This document shows positions 1 through 8,245 of a stretch of 64,000 nucleotides of DNA, one piece after another. Position 1 is the stretch's first letter. Each line of letters starts with the position of its first letter. The translations under genes and the position numbers were made by a program. Below the pieces are notes generated by a model. The model saw only the letters and a program-made list of their open reading frames with translations. It did not search any database and was not told the origin of the DNA. This DNA comes from Methylumidiphilus sp963753955 (GTDB lineage: Bacteria; Pseudomonadota; Gammaproteobacteria; Methylococcales; Methylococcaceae), in assembly GCA_963753955.1 (NCBI GenBank), contig CAVWEM010000007.1, forward strand, positions 186,001 through 250,000, in the 5' to 3' direction.

Positions 1-1098
1 CCCGGGTCATCGGCCCGAGGTTGACGATGGCGTTTTGCAGGCGGTCGCTGATGCGGCGGTCGGCACCGATCAAGCGCTCGTAGAAGCTGCCGCGCAAGGT
101 GATGATCCCGGCCAGGCGTGTGCGTTCGTGGGCTTGCAGTAGCATTTCCAGGAAGCGTTGGCGCTCCCGGTCGGGGCATAGTGTGAACAATTCCTCGAAC
201 TGGTCGGCCACGACCAGCAGGCGGTCGGTGCCGCCGGACTTGTCCAATATGCGGTCGACCACGTCGGCCAACAGAGTCTTGCCCTCGGCCAGCAACTGCG
301 CAAGTTGGGTTGACCGGGCCAGCGCTTCTGTTTCGGCGAGTTCCGGCTCCAAAAGCGGCATCAGCGCCATCGCCAGATGATGGAAGGGGCGTTCGCCGGG
401 GATGAAGCTCACCGCGTCCCAAGTGGCGTCGGGCGGTCGCTGGCGGCGCAGCAGGGGTACACGCCGGCCTGGACGATGGAGGATTTGCCGCTGCCCGAAG
501 GCCCGATCACCACCACCAGGCCACGTTGCAGCAGGGTTTCCTTGATGCGCAAGGAGAACGCCTCGCGCCCGCAAAAAAATGCGGCGTTTTCTTCATTGAA
601 TGGCCGCAAACCCTGGTAGGGACACAGGTTGCCGGTTCCGTCCTGGCGTTCCGCCTGGCCTTCGCCCCGTACCACTCGGACCAAGGCGTCCAGGCCATCG
701 GGATCGGCGGGATCGGAGCGGAGGTCTATCCAGGTGTTGAGGAACAAAAACCCTGGGGTGACATCCGCGCCGGGCAATAGGATCGGCACGACTGGGAAGC
801 CACGCTGGTTCCTTTCCTCCGCGACTTGGCGATCCAGGGCGAAGGCCATCTCCCGTTTTTGCCACAGCCCCAGGCCATCTGGCCCAATGAAGACCGCCAC
901 GCCCCGCGCCCCGCGCAAGCCGGACTCCAGCGCCTGCGGCCAAGGCATGCCGACCAACAGTTGCTCACGGTCGAAAAAGGTGCTGATGCCCCGTGCCTGG
1001 AGAATATCCCGGATGGCCACCACCGCTGCCGTGTCGGCGCGGCTGTAGCTGAGGAACAGATCCCTGGTTTCGGTGCCGTCCGGGCTTGGCCTATTCAT
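1..1098 (-). CDS. TIR-nSTAND1 protein (partial, with an apparent frameshift)
   Basis: The N-terminus is a TIR domain (LFLSYSRAD, then FFDREQLL, then WQKREMAFAL, whose Glu fits the NADase catalytic position). It is followed by the nSTAND1 signature CPYQGLRPFNEENAAFF and a Walker A motif GPSGSGKSS. In the first frame the protein stops at 409, but the next frame continues without a break to the window edge (VPLLRRQRPPD, then VSFIPGERPFHHLA, then VVADQFEELFTLCPDRE, the expected STAND Walker B/sensor region). One base therefore appears to be missing near 459-463. STAND-TIR proteins are known as ligand-triggered NAD-depleting or signalling proteins, several of them antiphage; their C-terminal sensor (often WD40) would lie outside the window. 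The chosen ATG at 1098 overlaps the upstream gene by 8 nt, so it is probably the last gene of a three-gene operon. A start at 1116 is also possible. Confidence 0.85.
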
Positions 1099-1453
1099 GT
1101 CCGTTACTGCCTGCAAGGCGCAGATAAAAAAATCCGCTGACCCCCAAGCCTAAGGCCAGCGGCAGTTGCAGCGAGAATGCGGCCCATTGCCGGTCTAGGC
1201 CGGTGAATAAAGCGAAAACGCCCAGGATTGCCGCCGCGCCGCAGCAGAAATACCCCGTCAGCCTATGCCCGCCTAAGGTTTTTCGGCGGATAGCGGCCAA
1301 TGTCGCTTCAGTTTCCGCCAAAGATTTAGCGCATTCCGGTGAGCAGACTATCCGCCGGGTCGAGGTTAGCTCCACACAGTCGGCACACACGCCCGCTCCG
1401 CAGTGGGTGCAGATCGCAGAGGCGTCGGTTTGTGGGTGCTTGGCGCACTTCAT
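1091..1453 (-). CDS. Small zinc-finger membrane protein (B-box-like)
   Basis: This 120-residue protein begins with a Cys/His-rich head (CAKHPQTDASAICTHCGAGVC, then C-SPEC) resembling the B-box/zinc-ribbon heads found on bacterial membrane proteins. Two hydrophobic stretches follow (about residues 67-84 and 93-113), so the metal-binding head probably faces the cytoplasm. Its ATG overlaps the stop of the upstream L,D-transpeptidase gene (ATGA), and its end overlaps the TIR-nSTAND start, which implies translational coupling across all three. The function is unknown; the head could bind a protein partner. The domain reading is moderately secure and no specific role is claimed. Confidence 0.6.
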   Translation of the reverse strand: MKCAKHPQTDASAICTHCGAGVCADCVELTSTRRIVCSPECAKSLAETEATLAAIRRKTLGGHRLTGYFCCGAAAILGVFALFTGLDRQWAAFSLQLPLALGLGVSGFFYLRLAGSNGHE

Positions 1454-3252
1454 TGGGGATACGGAAAGCCTTTAGCCAACTCCCCGCTGAGAATCGCATC
1501 GTGGCCATAGAGGTCTTGGTAGAACATGGCCCGTCCGTCGGCATCGGCGAGGACAGTGGAATAGAAGATATACACCGGAATCGAAGGTTTCAGGGTGACG
1601 AATTTCTGTGTGCTCCCATGCATCGCCGCTTCGATCTTTTCGCGGGTCCATTCCCCGTGGTCTTTCAACACGAACTCCGCCAGCGTGACCGGAAACTCCA
1701 CCCGGATGCAGCCATGGCTGAAATCGCGGCGGGTGCGTTTGAACAGACCCTGCGAAGGGGTGCCGTGCAGGTAGACGTTGTTGGTGTTGGGGAAGGCGAA
1801 CTTGACCAGCCCCAAGGCGTTTTTCGGGCCAGGCCTTTGGCGCAGTCTCAACGCGCCCGAGGCAAGCTGCTGGATGGTTCCTTGGCTGGCACCGTAAGCG
1901 CCGCCGTTGGAGACGATTTCCATGTCGTGGCTACCCAGATAGCCGGGGTTGCGCGAGAGCAGGGGCACGTATTCCTTGACCGCGATGGAGGGTGGAACAT
2001 TCCAGTACGGACGGAAGTTCACATAGGTCATGTCCGAGTGGAACACCGGTGTGTTGCGCCCGTTGATGGCCTCGCCAACGATGACGTTCATCTCCAGGTC
2101 GGGGCGGTCGGCCCCGGAGCCGTTATGGAAGCCGAACAATTGGAACGAGGGAACGTTGACCATGATGTAGCGGCCATCAATATGCACGGGCAGCCAGCGC
2201 ATACGCTCCAAGCCAAGCTGGATCTGTTTGATGCGCTCGGCAACCGGCAGGTTGATCTGGGCCAGTGTGCCTTTGCCGAAGACCGCGTCTGGTGTCAGTC
2301 CATGGCGCGACTGGAAGCGTTTGACAGCCTCCGCGAGCGGCCGGTCGTAAGTTTGCGAGGGGTCGTTAGGGTCGCCCTCGGTCAGATCACCCAGTACCGA
2401 GAGCAGTTTGCGCACTTTCGGCATATCGGCGTGGCTAGCCCCGGGCTTGAACTTGGCGGGCAAGGCGACCTGGATGGCGGGTGCGTCCTTCGCCAGTTGC
2501 CGGTAATGCACCAGGGCGTTTTTCAAGTATTCGTAGAGCTTGAGCTTAGGCTCCACGTCGGCAATCAGCGCGTCGGGGTTGTCGCTGGCGGCGATCTTAC
2601 GCAACAGGGCGGGCAGGTCGATCTTTTTGGGTTCGATGTCCAGCTTGAAGTTGACCCGCCGGGGGTTGATCCGGCCCATGTAGAGGTTGGAGGTGTAGCG
2701 CATCAGCGAGAGGCTTAAAGCCGCGTCGAAAGAAGCCAATTCCTGCTGGCTGGGTGCGGCTTGGCCGTTGATCCCGACCAGCCATTTGGACAGCAGGGCG
2801 GCGTCGTAATCCTCGCTGTTGAGCCCTTTGTCGTCCGCCGTGGCTAGATTGGCGATGGCTTTTTGCGCCTGCGGAATTGCCTTGCCGTTTTGTATCCACA
2901 GGGGTGCGTAGCCAGAGGGTTGGTAGAGCGCCTCCAATTGTGTCTGGTAGTCCGGAAATTTTCCGAAACGCAGCTTAGGCAATGAGCCTTCTTTCAGCAA
3001 AGCCTGGATGGCAAGGGCCAGCGGGCTTGATGGTGGTGGCGGGGCAACGGGCGCGGGTTGCGCCGTGGCGGGTGGCGGCGTCGCAGCAGGCTGTGCCGCA
3101 GTCGACGGCTGCGCCGACGCGGATGCGGAAGGTGCCGCAGCCGGGGCGTCTTGCGCCCTGCCGGCGAAAGGTGTGCTGAAAAAGAATAAGAATGCGCTCG
3201 CCAGGATCAGCCAGTCCAGTTTTCTGGTCTGGGAAAATAGTGCAGTCACCAT
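1450..3252 (-). CDS. L,D-transpeptidase, YcbB/LdtD type
   Basis: The 600-residue length matches the YcbB family. It has a signal peptide (about residues 1-33), a long Ala/Pro-rich linker (about 35-75), a scaffold domain, a peptidoglycan-binding-type helical region (TYDRPLAEAVKRFQSRHGL) and a C-terminal YkuD catalytic domain ending in HGTPSQGLF and SHGCIRV, with the catalytic Cys in the latter. It would act in the periplasm, making 3-3 crosslinks in peptidoglycan. It is the first gene of a minus-strand operon and shares the 3253-3390 spacer with the divergent suf operon. The low-complexity linker is longer than usual. Confidence 0.93.
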   Translation of the reverse strand: MVTALFSQTRKLDWLILASAFLFFFSTPFAGRAQDAPAAAPSASASAQPSTAAQPAATPPPATAQPAPVAPPPPSSPLALAIQALLKEGSLPKLRFGKFPDYQTQLEALYQPSGYAPLWIQNGKAIPQAQKAIANLATADDKGLNSEDYDAALLSKWLVGINGQAAPSQQELASFDAALSLSLMRYTSNLYMGRINPRRVNFKLDIEPKKIDLPALLRKIAASDNPDALIADVEPKLKLYEYLKNALVHYRQLAKDAPAIQVALPAKFKPGASHADMPKVRKLLSVLGDLTEGDPNDPSQTYDRPLAEAVKRFQSRHGLTPDAVFGKGTLAQINLPVAERIKQIQLGLERMRWLPVHIDGRYIMVNVPSFQLFGFHNGSGADRPDLEMNVIVGEAINGRNTPVFHSDMTYVNFRPYWNVPPSIAVKEYVPLLSRNPGYLGSHDMEIVSNGGAYGASQGTIQQLASGALRLRQRPGPKNALGLVKFAFPNTNNVYLHGTPSQGLFKRTRRDFSHGCIRVEFPVTLAEFVLKDHGEWTREKIEAAMHGSTQKFVTLKPSIPVYIFYSTVLADADGRAMFYQDLYGHDAILSGELAKGFPYPQ

Positions 3253-3332
3253 CGCTACCTTTGCTTGGATTGAGGTCGGTGTGTCCTATGTAACCCGGTT
3301 TTGCTTTCGGATCAAGCCGAAAAAGCAAGTGC

Positions 3333-3361
3333 TTTACTCTGGATTTAAACAGGACTAAAAT
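3333..3361 (+). promoter_or_regulatory. Candidate sigma-70 promoter of the suf operon
   Basis: TTTACT (3333-3338) lies 17 nt upstream of TAAAAT (3356-3361), a plausible -35/-10 pair. The -10 lies inside the inverted repeat described at 3351-3367, so a bound regulator would block RNA polymerase. This is a sequence-only prediction. Confidence 0.5.
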
Positions 3362-3367
3362 AGTCCT
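3351..3367. promoter_or_regulatory. Rrf2/IscR-type operator
   Basis: This is a perfect inverted repeat, AGGACT-AAAAT-AGTCCT, 23 bp before the Rrf2 regulator gene. The core GACTAAAATAGTC closely resembles IscR type 1 operators. Autoregulation of the suf operon by the adjacent Fe-S regulator is the natural reading. Confidence 0.75.
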
Positions 3368-3390
3368 AAATTGAAAGGTGGCCAGAACCC

Positions 3391-3867
3391 ATGCTCAAAA
3401 TCAGCAAGTTGACCGATTACGCCATCATCATCCTGGGGCAGATGGCGAACGACGCGGAACACACCCACACCGCAGCCGGCCTTGCCGATGCGACCGGCGT
3501 GGCGCTGCCCACGGTCAGCAAAATCCTGAAAAACCTGGGGAAGGCGGGGATTTTGAAATCCACCCGGGGTGCTTACGGCGGCTACTTGCTGGCGCAAGCG
3601 CCTGAACGCACCAGCGTGGCGGCGGTCATCAATGCGCTGGAAGGCCCCATCGCCCTGACCGAGTGCGAAGGCGAACGTGGCGGCTGCGAGCAATCGCCCT
3701 CCTGCAACGCCCGAGGTAGTTGGGATGTGATCAACCGCGCAGTGCGCGCCGCGCTGGAATCGGTGAGCCTCGCCGACATGGCCCGGCCTACGCCTAAGCC
3801 GCTCGAAGAAATTTTCATACCCCTAAGCAGTTTTTTTCCAATCAAACCATCTATGAGCGCGGAGTAA
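3391..3867 (+). CDS. Rrf2-family regulator of the SUF Fe-S assembly operon
   Basis: This 158-residue protein has an N-terminal winged helix (KLTDYAIIILGQMA, then TVSKILKNLGKAGILKSTRGAYGGY) and a cluster of three Cys (TECEGERGGC-EQSPSC) expected to hold a [2Fe-2S] or similar cluster. It belongs to the Rrf2 group that precedes suf operons in xanthomonads and related gammaproteobacteria, sensing Fe-S status and repressing when cluster-loaded. It lies just downstream of a perfect operator and 4 nt before sufB, so it is almost certainly co-transcribed with the operon it controls. Confidence 0.9.
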   Translation: MLKISKLTDYAIIILGQMANDAEHTHTAAGLADATGVALPTVSKILKNLGKAGILKSTRGAYGGYLLAQAPERTSVAAVINALEGPIALTECEGERGGCEQSPSCNARGSWDVINRAVRAALESVSLADMARPTPKPLEEIFIPLSSFFPIKPSMSAE

Positions 3868-3871
3868 CATC

Positions 3872-5317
3872 ATGTCAGCGACGGCGCAAACCATCGAAAA
3901 ACTGATCAGCCAAGAATACAAACAAGGCTTTGTCACCGATTTGGAAGCGGACACGATTCCGCCGGGTTTGAGTGAGGATGTGATCCGCGTTATCTCGGCG
4001 AAGAAAGGCGAGCCGGATTGGATGTTGCAATGGCGGCTGGAAGCCTACCGGCACTGGCTGACCATGGTCGAGCCACGCTGGGCCTATGTCGATTACACCC
4101 CTATCGACTACCAATCCATCAGCTATTATTCTGCCCCAAAGCAGAAGGAAGGGCCAAAATCGCTGGATCAAGTTGATCCCAAATTATTGGAAACCTATAA
4201 CAAACTGGGCATTCCGATTTATGAGCAAGAACGCTTGGCCGGTGTCGCGGTGGACGCGGTATTCGACAGCGTGTCGGTGGCGACGACGTTCAAAGGCAAG
4301 CTGGCCGAAGCCGGGGTGATATTCTGCTCCATGTCCGAAGCGATCCGCGACCACGGCGAGTTGGTGAGGCAGTATTTGGGCAGCGTGGTGCCGACCGGCG
4401 ACAATTTCTTCGCCGCGCTGAATGCCGCCGTGTTTTCCGACGGCTCGTTTGTGTTCATACCCAAAGGTGTGCGTTGTCCGATGGAACTGTCCACCTATTT
4501 CCGCATCAATGCCGCCCATACCGGACAGTTTGAGCGCACTCTGATTATTGCCGAGGAAAGCAGCCATGTTTCCTACCTCGAAGGCTGCACCGCGCCGATG
4601 CGCGACGAAAACCAACTCCATGCCGCAGTCGTCGAACTGATTGCGCTGGACAGTGCGCAAATCAAATATTCCACCGTGCAAAACTGGTATCCGGGCGACG
4701 AGAAAGGCAGGGGAGGTATTTATAATTTCGTCACCAAGCGCGGCGAATGTCGGGGCGTGAATTCCAAGATTTCCTGGACGCAGGTGGAGACTGGATCGGC
4801 GATCACCTGGAAATATCCCAGTTGCATCCTGCGCGGCGACAATTCCATCGGCGAGTTTTATTCCGTCGCGTTGACGAATCATCGCCAGCAGGCCGACACC
4901 GGCACGAAAATGATCCATATAGGCAAGAACACGCGCAGCACGATCATCTCCAAAGGCATTTCCGCAGGCCGGGCGCAGAATAGTTACCGGGGCTTGGTGA
5001 AAGTATTGAAGAGCGCCGAGAATGCCCGCAATTATACCCAATGCGATTCCCTGCTGATTGGCGACCGCTGCGGGGCGCATACCTTCCCTTATATCGAAGT
5101 GAAACAGCCCAGCGCCATCGTGGCCCATGAGGCGACGACCTCCAAGATCAGCGAAGACCAGTTATTCTTCTGCCAGCAGCGCGGGCTTTCCGCCGAAGAC
5201 GCCGTGTCGATGATCGTCAACGGCTTTTGCAAAGAAGTCTTCAAGGAATTGCCGATGGAATTCGCGGTGGAGGCACAGGCTTTGTTGGGGATTAGTTTGG
5301 AAGGCAGTGTTGGATAA
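3872..5317 (+). CDS. sufB: Fe-S cluster assembly scaffold protein SufB
   Basis: SufB is the scaffold subunit of the SufBCD complex, on which Fe-S clusters are built in the cytoplasm. The 481-residue length and sequence are typical throughout (GVIFCSMSEA, then FIPKGVRCPMELSTYFRIN, then GRAQNSYRGLVKV, then CDSLLIGDRCGAHTFPYIEV). The C-terminal sequence QLFFCQQRGLSAEDAVSMI is the standard SufB/SufD tail. The gene starts 4 nt after the regulator and normally would be followed directly by sufC, but here two restriction-modification genes lie between them; the next gene begins immediately after the TAA stop. Confidence 0.97.
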   Translation: MSATAQTIEKLISQEYKQGFVTDLEADTIPPGLSEDVIRVISAKKGEPDWMLQWRLEAYRHWLTMVEPRWAYVDYTPIDYQSISYYSAPKQKEGPKSLDQVDPKLLETYNKLGIPIYEQERLAGVAVDAVFDSVSVATTFKGKLAEAGVIFCSMSEAIRDHGELVRQYLGSVVPTGDNFFAALNAAVFSDGSFVFIPKGVRCPMELSTYFRINAAHTGQFERTLIIAEESSHVSYLEGCTAPMRDENQLHAAVVELIALDSAQIKYSTVQNWYPGDEKGRGGIYNFVTKRGECRGVNSKISWTQVETGSAITWKYPSCILRGDNSIGEFYSVALTNHRQQADTGTKMIHIGKNTRSTIISKGISAGRAQNSYRGLVKVLKSAENARNYTQCDSLLIGDRCGAHTFPYIEVKQPSAIVAHEATTSKISEDQLFFCQQRGLSAEDAVSMIVNGFCKEVFKELPMEFAVEAQALLGISLEGSVG

Positions 5318-6197
5318 ATGATTTCAAACAACCGGAAGTTTCAAGACTACAAAAACGAAGCCGAAACATGGATTACTCTGGCAAATGGCGAGTACTATCC
5401 CGACATTTTGCCAGATGCCTGCCGACTCTACGAACCTGTGTTGGTTGAATTTGGCCGACTCCTTAAATCTGCCCATTCTTCGACTAATTTATTCATGTCA
5501 ATCATGAAGGACACGCCTAATCAGTGGATGAGGACGCAGCTTTGCCGAGTGTTCCGCAAATATGTCAGCCCTGCTACTCCCGTTGAGATGTTAAAAAAGA
5601 AATCCGATGCTGCCAAAATTTGCGAGAAATTTGGCGAGGGTTTTCGTAGTGTCGTTGAAGTCCAGAAAAGGTTCAACACACGTCCAATTCCAGACGAACC
5701 GCTTTGCGCCATCCTTTGGGAATATAAAGATCGTGGTAAAAAAAGGTTATGACCTGACAGAGCGCCTATTTGAGCTTTTGCGAGGACATCACCCAAGTTT
5801 ACATATCATTGGCCCGGAGCGGGCGGGAAAAGATGTATTAATGGGAAAGATATTCAAAGATTATCCAAAGCCAGACCGCCCTGTGGATTTCGTAATCTAT
5901 GATGGCAAAAAGGTTCTGGCAATTGGTCTGGCACGTTATGATTCTGATCGGGGAGGTGCGCAGGAAGATGATCGGACGGGGCAGTATCGAGAAGTTTCCC
6001 AAGAAATTATTAACTATACAAACGCTCAGAAAATGCCGCATGTTAAAGTTATTTTCGTGAACGATGGGCCAGGCCTGCTGCTTGGCTCAATGTGGAATGA
6101 CTACGCCTATATTGAGGATCAATGGCCGGGCCGGGTCAAGGTTGTCACCTTGCGAATGGTTCCAGAGCGTATCACAGCAAAATGGTTGAGGTCTTGA
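5318..6197 (+). CDS. Probable type II restriction endonuclease (split by a frameshift at an A7 run)
   Basis: Two overlapping reading frames (5318-5752 and the frame ending at 6197) join into one protein of about 292 residues if one base of the A7 tract at 5738-5744 is skipped: DRGKK then GYDLTERLFELL. The C-terminal half carries RPVDFVIYDGKKVLAIGLARYDSDRGG, which could be a PD-(D/E)xK-type nuclease core, although the exact catalytic residues cannot be fixed by eye. No family was recognised with certainty. The identification rests mainly on the next gene being a DNA methyltransferase 1 nt downstream. The AT-rich composition differs sharply from sufB and sufC, indicating transfer. The shift may be a homopolymer sequencing error, a natural off-state, or slippage. 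Confidence 0.6.
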
Positions 6198-6198
6198 T

Positions 6199-7461
6199 AT
6201 GGCTGTACCAATCCCTGGCAAAAACAAGAGAATCAATACATTGCAAGACTTTTCTTCGGATCAAAGCTTACGCCTTGAATACTCCGGCAAGAAGCCAGTT
6301 AATGAAATATTGGCAACCCTCCCTGGTTATTATGAAGCAAGTGCGACTTTCGGCACTGGCGACAACCGCTTATATCAGTCCGACAACTTGGCGGTGCTGG
6401 CAGCGTTGGCACAGGACGAATCCGTGGTTGGCAAGGTGCGGCTGGTTTATATCGACCCCCCTTTCGCCACAGACGCAGTTTTTGAATCACGTAAGCAAAA
6501 CCATGCTTATGATGACCATCTTGTCGGACCGGCCTTTGTCGAATCTCTACGTGAGCGCCTAATTTTTATCCACCGTTTACTGGCCGATGATGGATCGCTT
6601 TATCTACACCTTGATGGACGCATGGCTTTTCATTTTCGCGTCATTCTCGACGAAATATTCGGTGAGCAAAATTTCCGCAACTGCATTACCCGAAAGAAAT
6701 GTAATGTGAAAAATTACACACGAAAAACCTATGGCAATGTGGCTGACTATATACTTTTTTATTCAAAAACAGACAGTTATGTCTGGAATCGACCGATTGA
6801 GCCTTGGGATGAGACGCGGGCACTTAAGGAATATCAATATGTCGATGAACTAGGACGGCGATATAAAAAAGTCCCTGTGCATGCGCCAGGATTACGCAAC
6901 GGGGAAACAGGCAAGCCTTGGCGTGGCAAATTGCCACCACCTGGAAAACATTGGCAATACCCACCTACCACACTGGACGAAATGGATGCCCGTGGAGAAA
7001 TCTATTGGTCTCCAACCGGCAATCCACGCCGGAAAATTTATCTTGAAAATAGCGGAGGAATTCCACTACAAGACATTTGGATGGACATGCGTGACGCACA
7101 CAATCAGAACATCCGAGTCACTGGATATCCTACCGAGAAAAATCCAGAATTGTTGTCACGAATAATTGAAGCATCATCCAACCCGGGCGATTTGGTGCTC
7201 GATTGTTATGCTGGATCAGGGACTGCACTGGCAGTTGCTGCCAGCCTGGAACGTCGTTGGATTGGGGTTGATCGAAGTGACGAAGCAATTAAAACTATTA
7301 TTCACCGTTTGCAATATGGAATGGAGCGGATGGGGGATTTTGTCAATAAAACTTCAAAACCTAGCATGCTTCCGTTGTTTAGCCTTTCCGATTTTACGCT
7401 GTACTCCAAAGTAACAAGAACTGATATACAACCAATTAAGCGAGCTACGGTCTATCCCTAA
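6199..7461 (+). CDS. Site-specific DNA methyltransferase (beta class, probably N6-adenine)
   Basis: The catalytic motif (YIDPPFATDAVF, about residues 93-104) comes before the SAM-binding motif (LDCYAGSGTALAVAASL, about 332-348), which is the beta-class order. DPPF favours N6-adenine methylation, though N4-cytosine cannot be excluded. The 420-residue length fits a type II enzyme with a target-recognition region between the motifs. The gene follows the presumed endonuclease by 1 nt and ends about 25 nt before sufC, so host protection and restriction would be co-transcribed with suf. The recognition sequence cannot be predicted from the sequence alone. Confidence 0.9.
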   Translation: MAVPIPGKNKRINTLQDFSSDQSLRLEYSGKKPVNEILATLPGYYEASATFGTGDNRLYQSDNLAVLAALAQDESVVGKVRLVYIDPPFATDAVFESRKQNHAYDDHLVGPAFVESLRERLIFIHRLLADDGSLYLHLDGRMAFHFRVILDEIFGEQNFRNCITRKKCNVKNYTRKTYGNVADYILFYSKTDSYVWNRPIEPWDETRALKEYQYVDELGRRYKKVPVHAPGLRNGETGKPWRGKLPPPGKHWQYPPTTLDEMDARGEIYWSPTGNPRRKIYLENSGGIPLQDIWMDMRDAHNQNIRVTGYPTEKNPELLSRIIEASSNPGDLVLDCYAGSGTALAVAASLERRWIGVDRSDEAIKTIIHRLQYGMERMGDFVNKTSKPSMLPLFSLSDFTLYSKVTRTDIQPIKRATVYP

Positions 7462-7486
7462 TCATCGACTATTGAGTAATGCAGCC

Positions 7487-8245
7487 ATGCTAAAAATCGA
7501 AAACCTCCACGTCCGCGTGGACGACAAGCCCATCCTGAAGGGTATCACCCTACACGTCAACCCCGGCGAGATCCATGCCATCATGGGGCCAAACGGCTCG
7601 GGCAAAAGCACTTTGTCGCATATTCTGGCTGGCCGTGATGGCTATGAGGTTACCGCCGGAACCATCACTTACCAAGGCAAGAAGTTGCTGGAGATGGCAC
7701 CGGAGCAACGCGCCCGCGAGGGGGTGTTCCTGGCTTTCCAATACCCGGTGGAAATCCCCGGCGTCAGCAATGTCTACCTGCTGAAGGCAGCTTTGAACGC
7801 CGTGCGCAAGCATCGGGGCTTGAGCGAGTTGGATGCCATCGACTTCCTGAAGATGATCAAGCAGAAAATCAAACTGGTGGAGATGGACGAGAAATTTCTC
7901 TACCGCGCCGTCAACGAGGGTTTCTCTGGCGGCGAGAAGAAGCGCAACGAGATTCTGCAAATGGCGGTGTTGGAACCCAAGCTTTGCATACTCGATGAAA
8001 CCGACTCGGGTTTGGACATTGACGCTTTGAAAGTCGTATCCGACGGGGTGAATTCCCTGCGTTCGGCGGATCGTTCCTTTATCCTAGTGACCCATTACCA
8101 GCGGCTGTTGGATTATATCAAGCCGGATCATGTCCATGTGTTGGCCCAAGGCCGCATCGTCAAGTCCGGCGACGCCAGTTTGGCCTTAGAATTGGAGGAA
8201 CGCGGCTACGGCTGGATCGACCAGACTGTGAGTGTGGCGGCATGA
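7487..8245 (+). CDS. sufC: SufC, ATPase of the SufBCD complex
   Basis: This ABC-type ATPase (252 residues) powers SufBCD. Walker A is GPNGSGKSTLSHIL, the signature motif is FSGGEKKRNEILQM, and Walker B is LCILDETDSGLDID, including the SufC-typical ETDSGLD. The ATG at 7487 (MLKIENLHVRV) matches the usual SufC start; an in-frame TTG at 7472 would add five residues. No clear ribosome-binding site is visible upstream, perhaps because the R-M insertion replaced the original sufB-sufC junction. Confidence 0.95.
   Translation: MLKIENLHVRVDDKPILKGITLHVNPGEIHAIMGPNGSGKSTLSHILAGRDGYEVTAGTITYQGKKLLEMAPEQRAREGVFLAFQYPVEIPGVSNVYLLKAALNAVRKHRGLSELDAIDFLKMIKQKIKLVEMDEKFLYRAVNEGFSGGEKKRNEILQMAVLEPKLCILDETDSGLDIDALKVVSDGVNSLRSADRSFILVTHYQRLLDYIKPDHVHVLAQGRIVKSGDASLALELEERGYGWIDQTVSVAA

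Noticed and set aside
1339..2718. Long plus-strand open frame of 459 codons
   Set aside because: It lies wholly opposite the L,D-transpeptidase, whose signal peptide and SHGCIRV motif are clear; high GC creates such antisense frames.
4184..5128. 314-codon minus-strand frame
   Set aside because: Antisense to sufB; no recognisable domain.
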